From contig NZ_JAJKFK010000003.1 of assembly GCF_021653975.1 (NCBI RefSeq), forward strand, positions 372,001-436,000: DNA of 64,000 nucleotides, given 5' to 3'. The position numbers and the translations under genes are program-made. Of the stretch, positions 26,601 to 35,686 are shown piece by piece. Numbering within the stretch: position 1 is the first letter of the stretch; each line of letters begins with the position of its first letter. The notes beneath the pieces are model-generated. The model was not told the DNA's origin and did not search any database. It worked only from the letters and a program-made list of their open reading frames with translations. This stretch comes from Amycolatopsis sp. GM8. GTDB taxonomy: Bacteria > Actinomycetota > Actinomycetes > Mycobacteriales > Pseudonocardiaceae.

Positions 26601-27592
26601 TCATCGACCTGCCCTCGACCACGACCTCCCAGGTCAACCGCAAGCTCGTCGAGCTCCGGGAGCGCGGCGGCGCCGTGGCCCTGGGCCGGGTGCTGACGCT
26701 GGTGATCGTCGACGACGACGGCGAGCACCTCGAGGAGCACATCGACGCGGCGAACGAGGCCAGCCGGGAGCACCCGTGCCGGGTCATCGTCGTCGCGCGG
26801 GGTTCCCGCACGGCGGCGGCCCGGATCGACGGCCAGATCCGGATCGGCGGCGACGCCGGTGCGAGCGAGGTCATCGTGCTGCGGCTGTACGGGCCGCTGG
26901 CCTCGCAGGGCCAGAGCGCGGTCGTCCCGCTGCTGCTGCCGGACGCGCCCATCGTGACCTGGTGGCCCAGCGCGGGCCCCAAGTCGCCGGCGGAGGACCC
27001 GATCGGCCTGCTCGCGCAGCGCCGGATCACCGACTCGGCCGCCGAGCGCAACCCGATCCGCGCGCTGCAGACGCGGCGCAAGGCCTACACCGCCGGTGAC
27101 ACGGACCTGGCCTGGACCCGGCTGACGAACTGGCGCGCCCAGCTCGTCGCCGCGCTCGACCTGCCGCCGTACGAGGCGATCACCGCGGCCACGGTCACCG
27201 GCGAGGCGGACTCGCCGTCCACCGAGCTGCTGGCCGGCTGGCTGGCCGAGTACCTGAAGATCCCGGTGAAGCGGATCAAGGTACCCAATGCCCAGGGCAT
27301 GGTGTCGGTCCAGCTGGAGCGGCGTTCCGGGATGATCGAGCTGCACCGGCCGGACGGCAAGGTCGGCACGCTGAGCCAGCCCGGCCAGCCGACCCGGCGG
27401 ATCGCGCTGCATCGCCGCAACACCAAGGACTGCCTGATCGAGGAGCTGCGGCGGCTCGACCCGGACGAGGTGTACGAGGCCGCGATGCACGGACTCGACC
27501 GGCTCGCCGCGGGCACGCCCAAGGCCGCGGCGAAGTCCGAGAAGGACGCGGCCAAGCCGAAGAGCGGCAAGAAGGCCAAGGCGGCGTCATGA
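26597..27592 (+). CDS. opcA: Glucose-6-phosphate dehydrogenase assembly protein OpcA
   Basis: OpcA is needed for assembly or full activity of Zwf in cyanobacteria and actinobacteria and has no catalytic motif of its own. The 331-aa protein shows the family pattern of RVLTLVIVDDD, PCRVIVVARG, a central LLLPDAPIVTWWPS, and a Lys-rich tail (PKSGKKAKAAS). The GTG start overlaps the zwf stop (GTGA). Its stop overlaps the ATG of a 35-codon ORF that in turn overlaps pgl. Confidence 0.95.
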   Translation: MIIDLPSTTTSQVNRKLVELRERGGAVALGRVLTLVIVDDDGEHLEEHIDAANEASREHPCRVIVVARGSRTAAARIDGQIRIGGDAGASEVIVLRLYGPLASQGQSAVVPLLLPDAPIVTWWPSAGPKSPAEDPIGLLAQRRITDSAAERNPIRALQTRRKAYTAGDTDLAWTRLTNWRAQLVAALDLPPYEAITAATVTGEADSPSTELLAGWLAEYLKIPVKRIKVPNAQGMVSVQLERRSGMIELHRPDGKVGTLSQPGQPTRRIALHRRNTKDCLIEELRRLDPDEVYEAAMHGLDRLAAGTPKAAAKSEKDAAKPKSGKKAKAAS

Positions 27593-27696
27593 GCGGCGAC
27601 GACCGGAGGGAGGAGTCGCTCAAGTCGACACAGCGCACTCGTGTCTCATGGGCGTCGTCGCGGACCGAGGAACGAGGGAAGCGAGGACGTTCATGA
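27589..27696 (+). CDS. 35-aa coupling ORF between opcA and pgl
   Basis: An ATG at 27589 overlaps the opcA stop (ATGA). The frame runs 35 codons without a stop to a TGA at 27694-27696, which overlaps the pgl ATG at 27693 in the same way. The product would be hydrophilic and Arg/Ser-rich (begins MSGDDRREESLK, ends KRGRS) with no recognisable fold. The exact four-base overlaps at both ends suggest it carries ribosomes from opcA into pgl, or regulates that transfer, rather than making a working protein. It could also be chance, since ATGA overlaps are common in this operon. Confidence 0.4.
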   Translation: MSGDDRREESLKSTQRTRVSWASSRTEERGKRGRS

Positions 27697-28472
27697 GCAA
27701 GACCGAGGTCGTCGTCTACGCGAACCCGGAGCTGCTCGCCGCGGCCGTCGCCGCCCGCCTGGTGACCAGGCTGGTGGACCTGCAGGCGGCGAAGGGCACG
27801 GCCTCGCTGGTGCTCACCGGCGGCAGCACCGGGATCGCGGTGCTGGAGCAGCTGCACCGCTCCCCCGCGCGCGACGCGGTGGACTGGTCGCGGCTGGACC
27901 TGTACTGGGGCGACGACCGGTTCGTGCCCGCGAGCGACGGCGAGCGCAACGAGAAGCAGGCCCGCGCGGCGCTGCTGGACCACGTGCCCGTCGACCCGAA
28001 GCGGGTGCACGCGATGGCCCCCTCGGACGGCGAGTTCGGGGACGACGTCGACGCGGCCGCGGCCGGCTATGCCCGGGTGCTCGCGGAGAACGCGCTGCCG
28101 GAGGACCACGGTGACGTGCCGGCCTTCGACATCACGCTGCTCGGTCTCGGCGGCGAGGGGCACACCGCGTCGGTCTTCCCCGAGTCGCCGGCGGTCCACG
28201 AGACGGAGCGTTCGGTGGTGGCGGTGCGCAACTGCCCGAAGCCGCCGCCGACCCGGATCTCGCTGACCCTGCCCGCGATCCGCCGTTCCCACGACGTGTG
28301 GCTGCTGACCACCGGCGAGGCGAAGGCGGACGCGGTGGCGCTGGCGTTGTCCGGCGCCGGCGAGGTCCAGCTTCCCGTCGCTGGCGCGCGCGGGGAGCGC
28401 CGCACCCTCTGGCTGGTCGACCGGGCCGCGGCGGCGAAACTGTCCCACGTGTACCAGCCGCCCACGGCGTGA
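27693..28472 (+). CDS. pgl: 6-phosphogluconolactonase
   Basis: Hydrolyses 6-phosphogluconolactone, the product of Zwf. The 259-aa DevB-type protein shows LVLTGGSTGIAVLEQL near the N terminus, LDLYWGDDRFVP with the conserved acidic residues, and LLGLGGEGHTASVFP. The ATG at 27693 is chosen for GAGG six bases upstream and alignment with family N termini. An in-frame ATG at 27648 would add 15 residues. It is the last gene of the operon and is followed by a strong hairpin. Confidence 0.95.
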   Translation: MSKTEVVVYANPELLAAAVAARLVTRLVDLQAAKGTASLVLTGGSTGIAVLEQLHRSPARDAVDWSRLDLYWGDDRFVPASDGERNEKQARAALLDHVPVDPKRVHAMAPSDGEFGDDVDAAAAGYARVLAENALPEDHGDVPAFDITLLGLGGEGHTASVFPESPAVHETERSVVAVRNCPKPPPTRISLTLPAIRRSHDVWLLTTGEAKADAVALALSGAGEVQLPVAGARGERRTLWLVDRAAAAKLSHVYQPPTA

Positions 28473-28475
28473 CCG

Positions 28476-28522
28476 GCCGCTCCGACGGGCCAATGGTCTA
28501 CACCAAGGCCCTTCGGAGCGGC
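28476..28522 (+). terminator. Hairpin terminator after pgl
   Basis: Arms at 28476-28491 and 28507-28522 pair over 16 positions with one mismatch. The 15-base loop can close further through TGGT/ACCA. There is no clear T-tract, as is usual in high-GC actinomycetes. The hairpin begins three bases after the pgl stop codon. Confidence 0.7.
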
Positions 28523-28676
28523 ACCGGAACCCCGGGAATCCGTGACGGTGCGTGAAATTCACCGCCAAGTCACCCTTGGGCGTTAGCATCCGCACATTTA
28601 TTCACATTCTTGCGTCCCAACGAGCTCTTTCGCACATCTCACCGTCAAGTTCATGAGACGAGTGAGGGCCGATCAC

Positions 28677-29855
28677 ATGAGCACTGAGGGACTCTCCATC
28701 GGTATTCCGGTCGGTGGTGCGAGCGCGCACCGGCGACACGGCGCGCGGTGGGAAATACTGACCAGGCGCCATACCTGGCTACCGCTTGCCGTCGACGGCG
28801 CCGCCATCCTGCTGGCCGCGCTCGACGTCTGGCTGGTCATCCCGGACAAGGCGCCGCCGTACTCGATCTACCTGTCCGGGCTCGCCTGCCTGATGCTCGC
28901 GGCACGGCGCTGGCTGCCGTTCGTCACCGTGCTCGGCACCGTGCCGGGCTTCCTGACCGGCTGGTCACAGCTGGCCGCGATGATCGCGCTCGGCATGCTG
29001 GCGACCCGCAAGCAGACGCACTGGCAGGTGTGGGTGGGCGCGGCGCTGGTGTGGGCCTGCCGGTTCATCCAGTGGCCGCTGTCGGACTTCGCGGAGCTGA
29101 GCTGGCGCGAGCATGTGCTGGACGGCATCTACGGGGTGCTCGTCGCCGGGATGCCGATCGCGATCGGGCTGCTCATCGGGGCTCGCGCGCAGCTGTCGCA
29201 GAAGCTGGTCGAGCTGGCCGCGAGCCGTGACCGTGAGCAGCGGCTGCACGCCGACAAGGTGCGGGCCGAGGAGCGGGCCCGGCTGGCCCGCGAGATGCAC
29301 GACGTCGTCTCCCACGACATCACGCTGATCGCGATGCAGGCCGGGGTGCTCTCGGTGAGCGACGGGAAGAACGCGCAGCAGACCGCGCAAGTCATCCGGG
29401 AGCTGTCGACCCGGACGCTGGAAGAGCTCCGCTCGCTGGTCGGGGTGCTGCGTTCCGGTGCGGGTGACGACGGCCCGCAGCCCGGGATCGGCGAGCTGGA
29501 CCAGCTGCTGCGCGACTGCGAGGTGCCGGTGCGGCTGACCGTGGACAGCGTGCCCGAGCAGTTGCCGGCGAAGGTGTCCGCGGCGGCGTACCGGACGGTG
29601 CAGGAGTGCCTCACGAACGTGCGCAAGCACGCGCCGGGCGCGGCCGCGACGGTGCTGATCCTCGGTGCCGGCGACGCGCTGAACATCGAGGTGCGCAACG
29701 ACAGCCCGAGCCGGCCGGTGACGCCGCTACCCTCGGGCGGGCACGGCCTGACGGGCCTGGCCGAGCGGGCACGCCTGCTCGGCGGCAGCTTCGAGACGAC
29801 CCCGACCGAGGACGGCGGCTTCCAGGTCCGCGCCACCTACCCGGTCAAATCCTGA
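28677..29855 (+). CDS. Sensor histidine kinase of the HisKA_3 (NarL-partner) type, orphan
   Basis: A membrane sensor kinase of 392 aa. About five hydrophobic helices fill residues 37-165. They are followed by a short coiled linker, the phosphoacceptor box REMHDVVSHD near residue 213 and a HATPase_c domain (NVRKHAP, GHGLTGLAERARLLGG). The N-terminal family suggests a NarL-type partner, but no response regulator gene lies in the window. The ATG at 28677 has GAGGG upstream; an ATG at 28653 is an alternative. The preceding 150 bases are relatively A/T-rich and probably hold its promoter. It separates pgl from rbpA. Confidence 0.88.
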   Translation: MSTEGLSIGIPVGGASAHRRHGARWEILTRRHTWLPLAVDGAAILLAALDVWLVIPDKAPPYSIYLSGLACLMLAARRWLPFVTVLGTVPGFLTGWSQLAAMIALGMLATRKQTHWQVWVGAALVWACRFIQWPLSDFAELSWREHVLDGIYGVLVAGMPIAIGLLIGARAQLSQKLVELAASRDREQRLHADKVRAEERARLAREMHDVVSHDITLIAMQAGVLSVSDGKNAQQTAQVIRELSTRTLEELRSLVGVLRSGAGDDGPQPGIGELDQLLRDCEVPVRLTVDSVPEQLPAKVSAAAYRTVQECLTNVRKHAPGAAATVLILGAGDALNIEVRNDSPSRPVTPLPSGGHGLTGLAERARLLGGSFETTPTEDGGFQVRATYPVKS

Positions 29856-29864
29856 AAACGCTGA

Positions 29865-29894
29865 TGGGGGCCGGTTCCCCTGACCCGGCCCCCA
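29865..29894. terminator. Hairpin between convergent kinase and rbpA
   Basis: TGGGGGCCGG at 29865-29874 pairs exactly with 29885-29894 across a 10-base loop. It lies between the kinase stop and the rbpA stop, so it can serve both strands. Confidence 0.7.
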
Positions 29895-29907
29895 GTGACG
29901 TGCTTCG

Positions 29908-30249
29908 TCAGATTTGGCGACGCTGACGCAGCCGTTCGAGCGCCTCGGCGAGGATGGCCTCACCGTCGGCGTCGCTGCGCCTCTCCTTCACGTACGCCAG
30001 GTGGGTCTTGTACGGTTCGGTCCGCGGTGCGGCCGGCGGGTTCTTCTCGTCCTGACCGCCGGGAAGCCCGCAGCGCGGGCAGTCCCACTCGTCCGGGACG
30101 TCGGCGTCCATCGAAAACGACGGACGCGACTCGTGCCCGTTGGCACACCAATAGGAAACCCGGCGGCGTGGCGCGGACTCGCCGCGCTCGGACTCACCGG
30201 ATGGACCGGCACCGACCCTGGTGCCTCGAATCGCGTTACCGCCAACCAT
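29908..30249 (-). CDS. rbpA: RNA polymerase-binding protein RbpA
   Basis: A 113-aa actinobacterial transcription activator that binds the principal sigma factor and the polymerase beta subunit and stabilises open complexes. The zinc-ribbon-like core is visible: one Cys in SYWCANGH at about residues 32-39 and a CPRCGLPGG pair near 57. A basic linker and a C-terminal helix (AILAEALERLRQRR) follow for sigma binding. It starts with ATG (MVGGNAIRG). In Streptomyces the gene responds to oxidative stress through SigR; I could not identify a SigR promoter here. Confidence 0.95.
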   Translation of the reverse strand: MVGGNAIRGTRVGAGPSGESERGESAPRRRVSYWCANGHESRPSFSMDADVPDEWDCPRCGLPGGQDEKNPPAAPRTEPYKTHLAYVKERRSDADGEAILAEALERLRQRRQI

Positions 30250-30301
30250 GAATCCTCACAGGTGGATAGGCGGCGCACCCCCCATAGGCACGCCCGTGCA
30301 C

Positions 30302-30532
30302 TCAGACCTTCAGCAGCAGGCCCAGACCCACGATGCTGATCAACCAGACGGCGCCGAGCAGCAGGGTGATGCGGTCGAGGTTCTTCTCGGCCACGCTCGA
30401 CCCCGCGAGACTCGACTGCATCCCACCGCCGAACAGCGAGGACAAGCCGCCGCCACGCCCGCGGTGCAGCAGAACCGCGACGACCAGCAGCGCGCTGGAC
30501 GCGATCAACAGGATTTGCAGGAACAGCTTCAT
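30302..30532 (-). CDS. secG: Preprotein translocase subunit SecG
   Basis: A 76-aa membrane subunit of the SecYEG channel. Two hydrophobic helices (residues 2-22 and 55-75) flank the Gly-rich loop HRGRGGGLSSLFGGG typical of SecG. It follows tpiA on the same strand after 126 bases, the usual actinobacterial order gap-pgk-tpi-secG. Confidence 0.95.
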   Translation of the reverse strand: MKLFLQILLIASSALLVVAVLLHRGRGGGLSSLFGGGMQSSLAGSSVAEKNLDRITLLLGAVWLISIVGLGLLLKV

Positions 30533-30621
30533 ATCGTCCTCTGTGTCTCCGGGTGCGTACGACCCGACGGGCGGTCGGCCCGATCGTACGTCACCAGAAA
30601 GGTGTTCCCTGGTCGTGTGAC

Positions 30622-30640
30622 AGTCTGAGGTTGACAGACT
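30622..30640. repeat. Short inverted repeat between tpiA and secG
   Basis: AGTCTG at 30622-30627 and CAGACT at 30635-30640 form a 6-bp stem with a 7-base loop. It may be an attenuator or a weak terminator between the two genes. The rest of the 126-base gap shows nothing I can name. Confidence 0.3.
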
Positions 30641-30658
30641 ACTCGGCGACCGCCGCCG

Positions 30659-31447
30659 TCACGGCAGCGGACCCCCGGCGGCCAGCGCGCAGAGCTTGGT
30701 GAACTCGTCGGCCTGCAGGCTCGCCCCGCCGACCAGCCCGCCGTCGATGTTCTCGCACGCGACCAGCTCCCCGATGTTCCCCGACTTCGCGGAGCCGCCA
30801 TAGAGCACTCGGACCTCTTCCGCGACCTGGGCGCCGTATTTCTCGGCGAGGGTCGCCCGCAGGCCCTTGCACACCTCTTCGGCGTCCGCGGGGCTCGCGA
30901 CCCGGCCGGTGCCGATCGCCCAGATCGGCTCGTACGCGACGACCACGTGCTCCTTGACCTGCTCGGCCTTGAGGCCCTTGAGCGCCGCGATGAGCTGGGC
31001 ACAGCCGTGGTCGACATGCCCGCCCGCCTCCCGCACCTCGAGGCTTTCGCCGACGCAGACGATCGGGTGCAGGCCGTGCTTGATCGCCGCGCGGACCTTC
31101 TTGTTGACGATCTCGTCGTCCTCGTGGTGGTACTCGCGCCGCTCGGAGTGCCCGACCACGACGTACGTGCAGCCGAGCTTGGCGAGCATCGGCCCCGAGA
31201 TGTCCCCGGTGTAGGCGCCCGAGTCGTACGGCGACAGGTCCTGCGCGCCGTAGGTCATCAGCAGCTTGTCGCCGTCGACGAGGGTCTGCACGGTGCGGAT
31301 GTCGGTGAACGGCGGCAGCAGCGCGACGTCCACCTTGGCGTAGTACTTCTCCGGCAGGGAGAACGCGATCTTCTGCACCAGCGCGATGGCCTCGAGGTGG
31401 TTGAGGTTCATCTTCCAGTTGCCGGCGATCAGGACCTTGCGCGCCAT
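30659..31447 (-). CDS. tpiA: Triosephosphate isomerase
   Basis: Interconverts dihydroxyacetone phosphate and glyceraldehyde 3-phosphate. Family motifs are AGNWKMN at residues 8-14, the catalytic His in VVVGHSERR and the catalytic Glu in [22 protein letters not shown] and GLVGGASL form the phosphate-binding loops. At 262 aa it is full length. The ATG overlaps the pgk stop by one base (TGATG). Confidence 0.97.
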   Translation of the reverse strand: MARKVLIAGNWKMNLNHLEAIALVQKIAFSLPEKYYAKVDVALLPPFTDIRTVQTLVDGDKLLMTYGAQDLSPYDSGAYTGDISGPMLAKLGCTYVVVGHSERREYHHEDDEIVNKKVRAAIKHGLHPIVCVGESLEVREAGGHVDHGCAQLIAALKGLKAEQVKEHVVVAYEPIWAIGTGRVASPADAEEVCKGLRATLAEKYGAQVAEEVRVLYGGSAKSGNIGELVACENIDGGLVGGASLQADEFTKLCALAAGGPLP

Positions 31448-32646
31448 CAGGCACCCTCCCCCAGCACCGCGACGCCGGGCAGTTCCTTGCCCTCGAGGTA
31501 CTCCAGCGAGGCGCCACCACCGGTGGAGATGTGCGAGAACTCCTCCTCCGGCAGCCCGAGCACCCGCACGGCGGCGGCGGAGTCGCCGCCTCCGACCACG
31601 CTGAACGCCGAGCTGTCCGCGATCGCCCGCGCGACCCCGCGCGTGCCGGCCGCGAACGGCGCCAGCTCGAACACCCCGGCGGGGCCGTTCCAGAACACCG
31701 TCTTCGCCGCCCGGACCGCGGCCGCGAAGGCCTCGACCGTGCGGGGGCCGATGTCCAGGCCCATCCAGCCGTCCGGGATCGCGTCCGCGGTGACCGTGTC
31801 GGTGGCGGCGTCGGCGGCGAACTCCTCGGCCACCACGACGTCCGCCGGCACCACGATCTTGTCCGCATGCGCGTCCAGCAGCTTGCGCGCGGTCTCGACG
31901 AAGTCCTGCTCCAGCAAGGACTTCCCGACGCCGTGGCCCTGCGCGGCGAGGAACGTGAAGGCCATCCCGCCGCCGATGAGCAGCGTGTCGACCTTCGGCA
32001 GCAGCGCCTCGATGACGGCGAGCTTGTCCGACACCTTCGACCCGCCGAGCACCACCACGTACGGCCGCTGCGGGTCGCCGGTCAGCCTGCTCAGCACCTC
32101 GAGCTCGGCGAGCACCAGGCCACCCGCGTACGCGGGCAGCACGCGGGCCACGTCGTAGACCGAGGCCTGCTTGCGGTGCACGACGCCGAACCCGTCGGAG
32201 ACGAACACGTCCGCGAGTTCCGCGAACTCCGCGGCCAGCGCGGCGCGCTCGGTGTCGTCCTTGCTGGTCTCGCGCGGGTCGAACCGCACGTTCTCCAGCA
32301 TCACGACCGAGCCGCCGGCCTGTGCCCCGGTGAGCGCTTTCGCCTGCGCGCCGACTACATCACCGGCCAGCGGCACGGCGGTACCGAGCAGCTCGCCAAG
32401 CCGGGCGGCGACCGGCCGCAGGGAGTACGCCGGGTCGGGCTCACCCTTCGGGCGGCCCAGGTGCGCCGCGACGACCACCTTCGCGCCGGCGTCGGCCAGG
32501 CGCTTGATGGTCGGCAGCGCGGCGCGCACCCGGCCGTCGTCGGTGATGGTCGTGCCGTCGAGCGGGACGTTCAGATCCGACCGGACCAGCACCCGGCGGC
32601 CCGAGACGCCGTCGGTGAGCAGGTCTTCGAGTGTCTTGACAGTCAT
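31447..32646 (-). CDS. pgk: Phosphoglycerate kinase
   Basis: Makes ATP from 1,3-bisphosphoglycerate. The N-terminal [10 protein letters not shown] (substrate binding) and the C-terminal [12 protein letters not shown] (nucleotide binding) are present, and 399 aa is normal. It begins four bases after the gap stop codon on the same strand and overlaps tpiA, forming the gap-pgk-tpiA glycolytic operon. Confidence 0.97.
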   Translation of the reverse strand: MTVKTLEDLLTDGVSGRRVLVRSDLNVPLDGTTITDDGRVRAALPTIKRLADAGAKVVVAAHLGRPKGEPDPAYSLRPVAARLGELLGTAVPLAGDVVGAQAKALTGAQAGGSVVMLENVRFDPRETSKDDTERAALAAEFAELADVFVSDGFGVVHRKQASVYDVARVLPAYAGGLVLAELEVLSRLTGDPQRPYVVVLGGSKVSDKLAVIEALLPKVDTLLIGGGMAFTFLAAQGHGVGKSLLEQDFVETARKLLDAHADKIVVPADVVVAEEFAADAATDTVTADAIPDGWMGLDIGPRTVEAFAAAVRAAKTVFWNGPAGVFELAPFAAGTRGVARAIADSSAFSVVGGGDSAAAVRVLGLPEEEFSHISTGGGASLEYLEGKELPGVAVLGEGA

Positions 32647-32650
32647 GGCC

Positions 32651-33709
<1,059 letters not shown>

Positions 33710-33778
33710 TCAAAGGTCACCCTAGCGTGCTGGCCTGCGGGTACCCACACGGACCGGGGTGGGCAAGGCCACCTTGGT

Positions 33779-33799
33779 AAATCGATCCCGAAATCGATC
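33779..33799. repeat. Paired 9-bp direct repeat upstream of gap
   Basis: AAATCGATC occurs at 33779-33787 and again at 33791-33799, 12 bases apart start to start. Each copy contains the palindrome ATCGAT. The pair is about 125 bases upstream of the gap start codon and touches the last codon of the upstream gene. It could be an operator; no regulator is assigned. A TAGGGT hexamer on the minus strand at 33724-33719 is a possible -10 for gap. Confidence 0.35.
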
Positions 33800-34964
33800 A
33801 AGAGACCAGCTCTTTCTCCAGCGGGGTCCGGAATTTCGGGACAACCCGGACATCACCGAGCCATGTGCGTAACCGGTCCGCCGCCCGCTCGATCGCGGCC
33901 GTCGCGTCAGCGCCCACGTCTTCCAGCATACGGTATGCAATGTTGCCGTCGGCGTGCTGCGCCCAGCCGCCGACGATCCGGCCCGCCCACCACACGGTCG
34001 GCCCGATGTTGCCGGTCCGGTCGAACAGCGGGGCCTGGTGCTCACCGAGGTACCAGTCGCGGCGCACCCAGCCCATCGGGGTCGGGTCGAGCGCGGGCAG
34101 GAACGCCGCGGCGGGCTCCGGCTCCTCCACCGGGTCCAGGTCGTCGGCAAGCACGATGCCGGGCGTGCCGTCCAGGTCGACCTCGGCCGGGCCGATCGCG
34201 GCGAGAGCCTTCTTGGTCTGCCCCGCGGTCCAGCCGGTCCACCATTTGAGGTCCTCGACCGGGGCGGGCCCGAACGCCCGCAGCCAGCGGCGCGCGAGCC
34301 CCACCCGCGCGGCGTCCGGGTCGAGGGCGGGAATTCCGTTGTCCAGCCAGGAATCCGCGGTCGCCCAGGCGTACTGGGTGGACAGCCACGAACCGCGCGG
34401 GCGGCCGCGGACGATCCGGCCCTGCGCGGCGAGCAGGAACAGCACGCGGTTGGTGATGTAGCCGCGCGCCTCGTACGGCTTCCCTTGTGCCATCACGATT
34501 TCAGTGCGCAGCCGCGGCTCGCCGTCGGCGATCTGCTGCGCCTGCGCGGTGCCGCGGGCGGCCAGCGCGGCGTACGCGCCCTCCTCGACCTCGGCGAGCC
34601 ACGGGCCGAGGTCGACGTCCAGGCCGGCGGTGGCGAGGTGCTGGATGAGCAGTTTCCGTTGCTTGCGCGCGATTTCCTCGGCGCACGCGGCCTGCACGAC
34701 GGGGACGAGGGCGGCCGGGACGACGAACATCGTGCGGCGCATCCCCAGCATGCGCAGCACCGTGCGGTCCTCGTACAGCGCCTGCTCGGCGGTGCCCGGC
34801 TCGCGGAGGCGGACCGCGGTGGACAGGTGCACCGTCGCGGGATCGGTGGCGTGCAACGCCACGAGGCTCTCCGCGACCTGCTCGACGCTGTCGCTGGGCG
34901 TGCTCAGCAGGTGGCGCGCCATCAGTCGCGCCCGCCGCTCGGCGATTCCGATCCGTCTCGTCAC
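33798..34964 (-). CDS. Winged-helix protein of the AlkZ/YcaQ (HTH_42) superfamily
   Basis: A 388-aa protein of the HTH_42 superfamily, which includes DNA glycosylases that unhook crosslinks or bulky adducts (AlkZ, AlkX/YcaQ). Features of the fold are LVALHATDPATVHLS near residues 35-48, a winged-helix segment with DLKWWTGWTAGQTKKAL, and a C-terminal GWAQHADGNIAYRML. The catalytic QxQ or QxD motif of known glycosylases reads H38-A-T40 here, so glycosylase activity is doubtful. The GTG start at 34964 (VTRRIGIAERRARL) is chosen because the upstream frame is shadow. Confidence 0.72.
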   Translation of the reverse strand: MTRRIGIAERRARLMARHLLSTPSDSVEQVAESLVALHATDPATVHLSTAVRLREPGTAEQALYEDRTVLRMLGMRRTMFVVPAALVPVVQAACAEEIARKQRKLLIQHLATAGLDVDLGPWLAEVEEGAYAALAARGTAQAQQIADGEPRLRTEIVMAQGKPYEARGYITNRVLFLLAAQGRIVRGRPRGSWLSTQYAWATADSWLDNGIPALDPDAARVGLARRWLRAFGPAPVEDLKWWTGWTAGQTKKALAAIGPAEVDLDGTPGIVLADDLDPVEEPEPAAAFLPALDPTPMGWVRRDWYLGEHQAPLFDRTGNIGPTVWWAGRIVGGWAQHADGNIAYRMLEDVGADATAAIERAADRLRTWLGDVRVVPKFRTPLEKELVS

Positions 34965-35023
34965 GCCCGTTGTCCTATCACGCACGGCCGACAAAACCGG
35001 TTCGCGTGCGGTGCTCCCCCAGC

Positions 35024-35029
35024 TAGATT
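35024..35029 (+). promoter_or_regulatory. -10 element for leaderless LysE-type gene
   Basis: TAGATT matches TANNNT and ends seven bases before the ATG at 35037, so transcription would start at the A of ATG. TTCGCG at 35001-35006 is a weak -35 at 17-base spacing. No Shine-Dalgarno sequence precedes the ATG, consistent with a leaderless mRNA. Confidence 0.5.
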
Positions 35030-35036
35030 CGGTCCT

Positions 35037-35681
35037 ATGATCTCTCCGGGGCATTTCGCGGCGTTCGCCGCGCTGGTGTTCGTGATGGTCGTCGTGCCGG
35101 GGCCGAGCGTGCTGTTCACGATCAGCCGCGCGCTCACCGTCGGGCGGCGCGACGCGCTGCTGACGGTCGCCGGGAACGCTGCCGGGGTGTACCTGCAGGT
35201 GGTGGCCGTGGCGTTCGGGCTGGGGGTGCTGGTGCGGGGCTCGGCGACGGTGTTCACGGTGATCAAGCTCGCGGGCGCGGCGTACCTGATCTACCTCGGC
35301 GTGCAGGCATTCCGGCACCGCCGGAGGCTGAGCGAGGCGCTCGCGTCCGCGGTCCGCACCACGCCCGGCCGGACGCTGAAGGTCCTGCGCGACGGGTTCG
35401 TGGTGGGTTTCGCCAACCCGAAGTCGATCGTGTTCCTGGCCGCCGTGCTGCCGCAGTTCGTCGACTACCCGGCCGGGCAGGTACCGGCGCAGATCCTGCT
35501 GCTGGGGGTCTGCCTGCCGGTGATCGCCGTGCTGTCCGACAGCCTCTGGGCGCTCACGGCCGGCGCGGCGCGGGACTGGTTCGCCCGCTCACCCCGGCGG
35601 CTCGAGCTCGTCGGCGGGACCGGTGGGCTGGTGATGATCGGGCTGGGCGCCGGGATCGCGCTGACCGGCCGCAAGGACTAG
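35037..35681 (+). CDS. LysE/RhtB-family amino acid exporter
   Basis: A 214-aa inner membrane exporter of the LysE/RhtB group. The family signature near the N terminus is VVPGPSVLFTISRAL, followed by about six hydrophobic helices and the loop GFVVGFANPKSIVFLAAVLPQ. The substrate is not predictable within amino acids and related compounds. The ATG at 35037 is supported by the upstream -10 element; the long open frame before it is shadow of the gene on the other strand. Confidence 0.88.
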   Translation: MISPGHFAAFAALVFVMVVVPGPSVLFTISRALTVGRRDALLTVAGNAAGVYLQVVAVAFGLGVLVRGSATVFTVIKLAGAAYLIYLGVQAFRHRRRLSEALASAVRTTPGRTLKVLRDGFVVGFANPKSIVFLAAVLPQFVDYPAGQVPAQILLLGVCLPVIAVLSDSLWALTAGAARDWFARSPRRLELVGGTGGLVMIGLGAGIALTGRKD

Positions 35682-35686
35682 GCGAG

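Noticed and set aside
33954..35036. Upstream extension of the LysE-type gene to 575 aa
   Set aside because: Antisense to the AlkZ-like gene; the LysE signature begins directly after the ATG at 35037, which has a -10 element.
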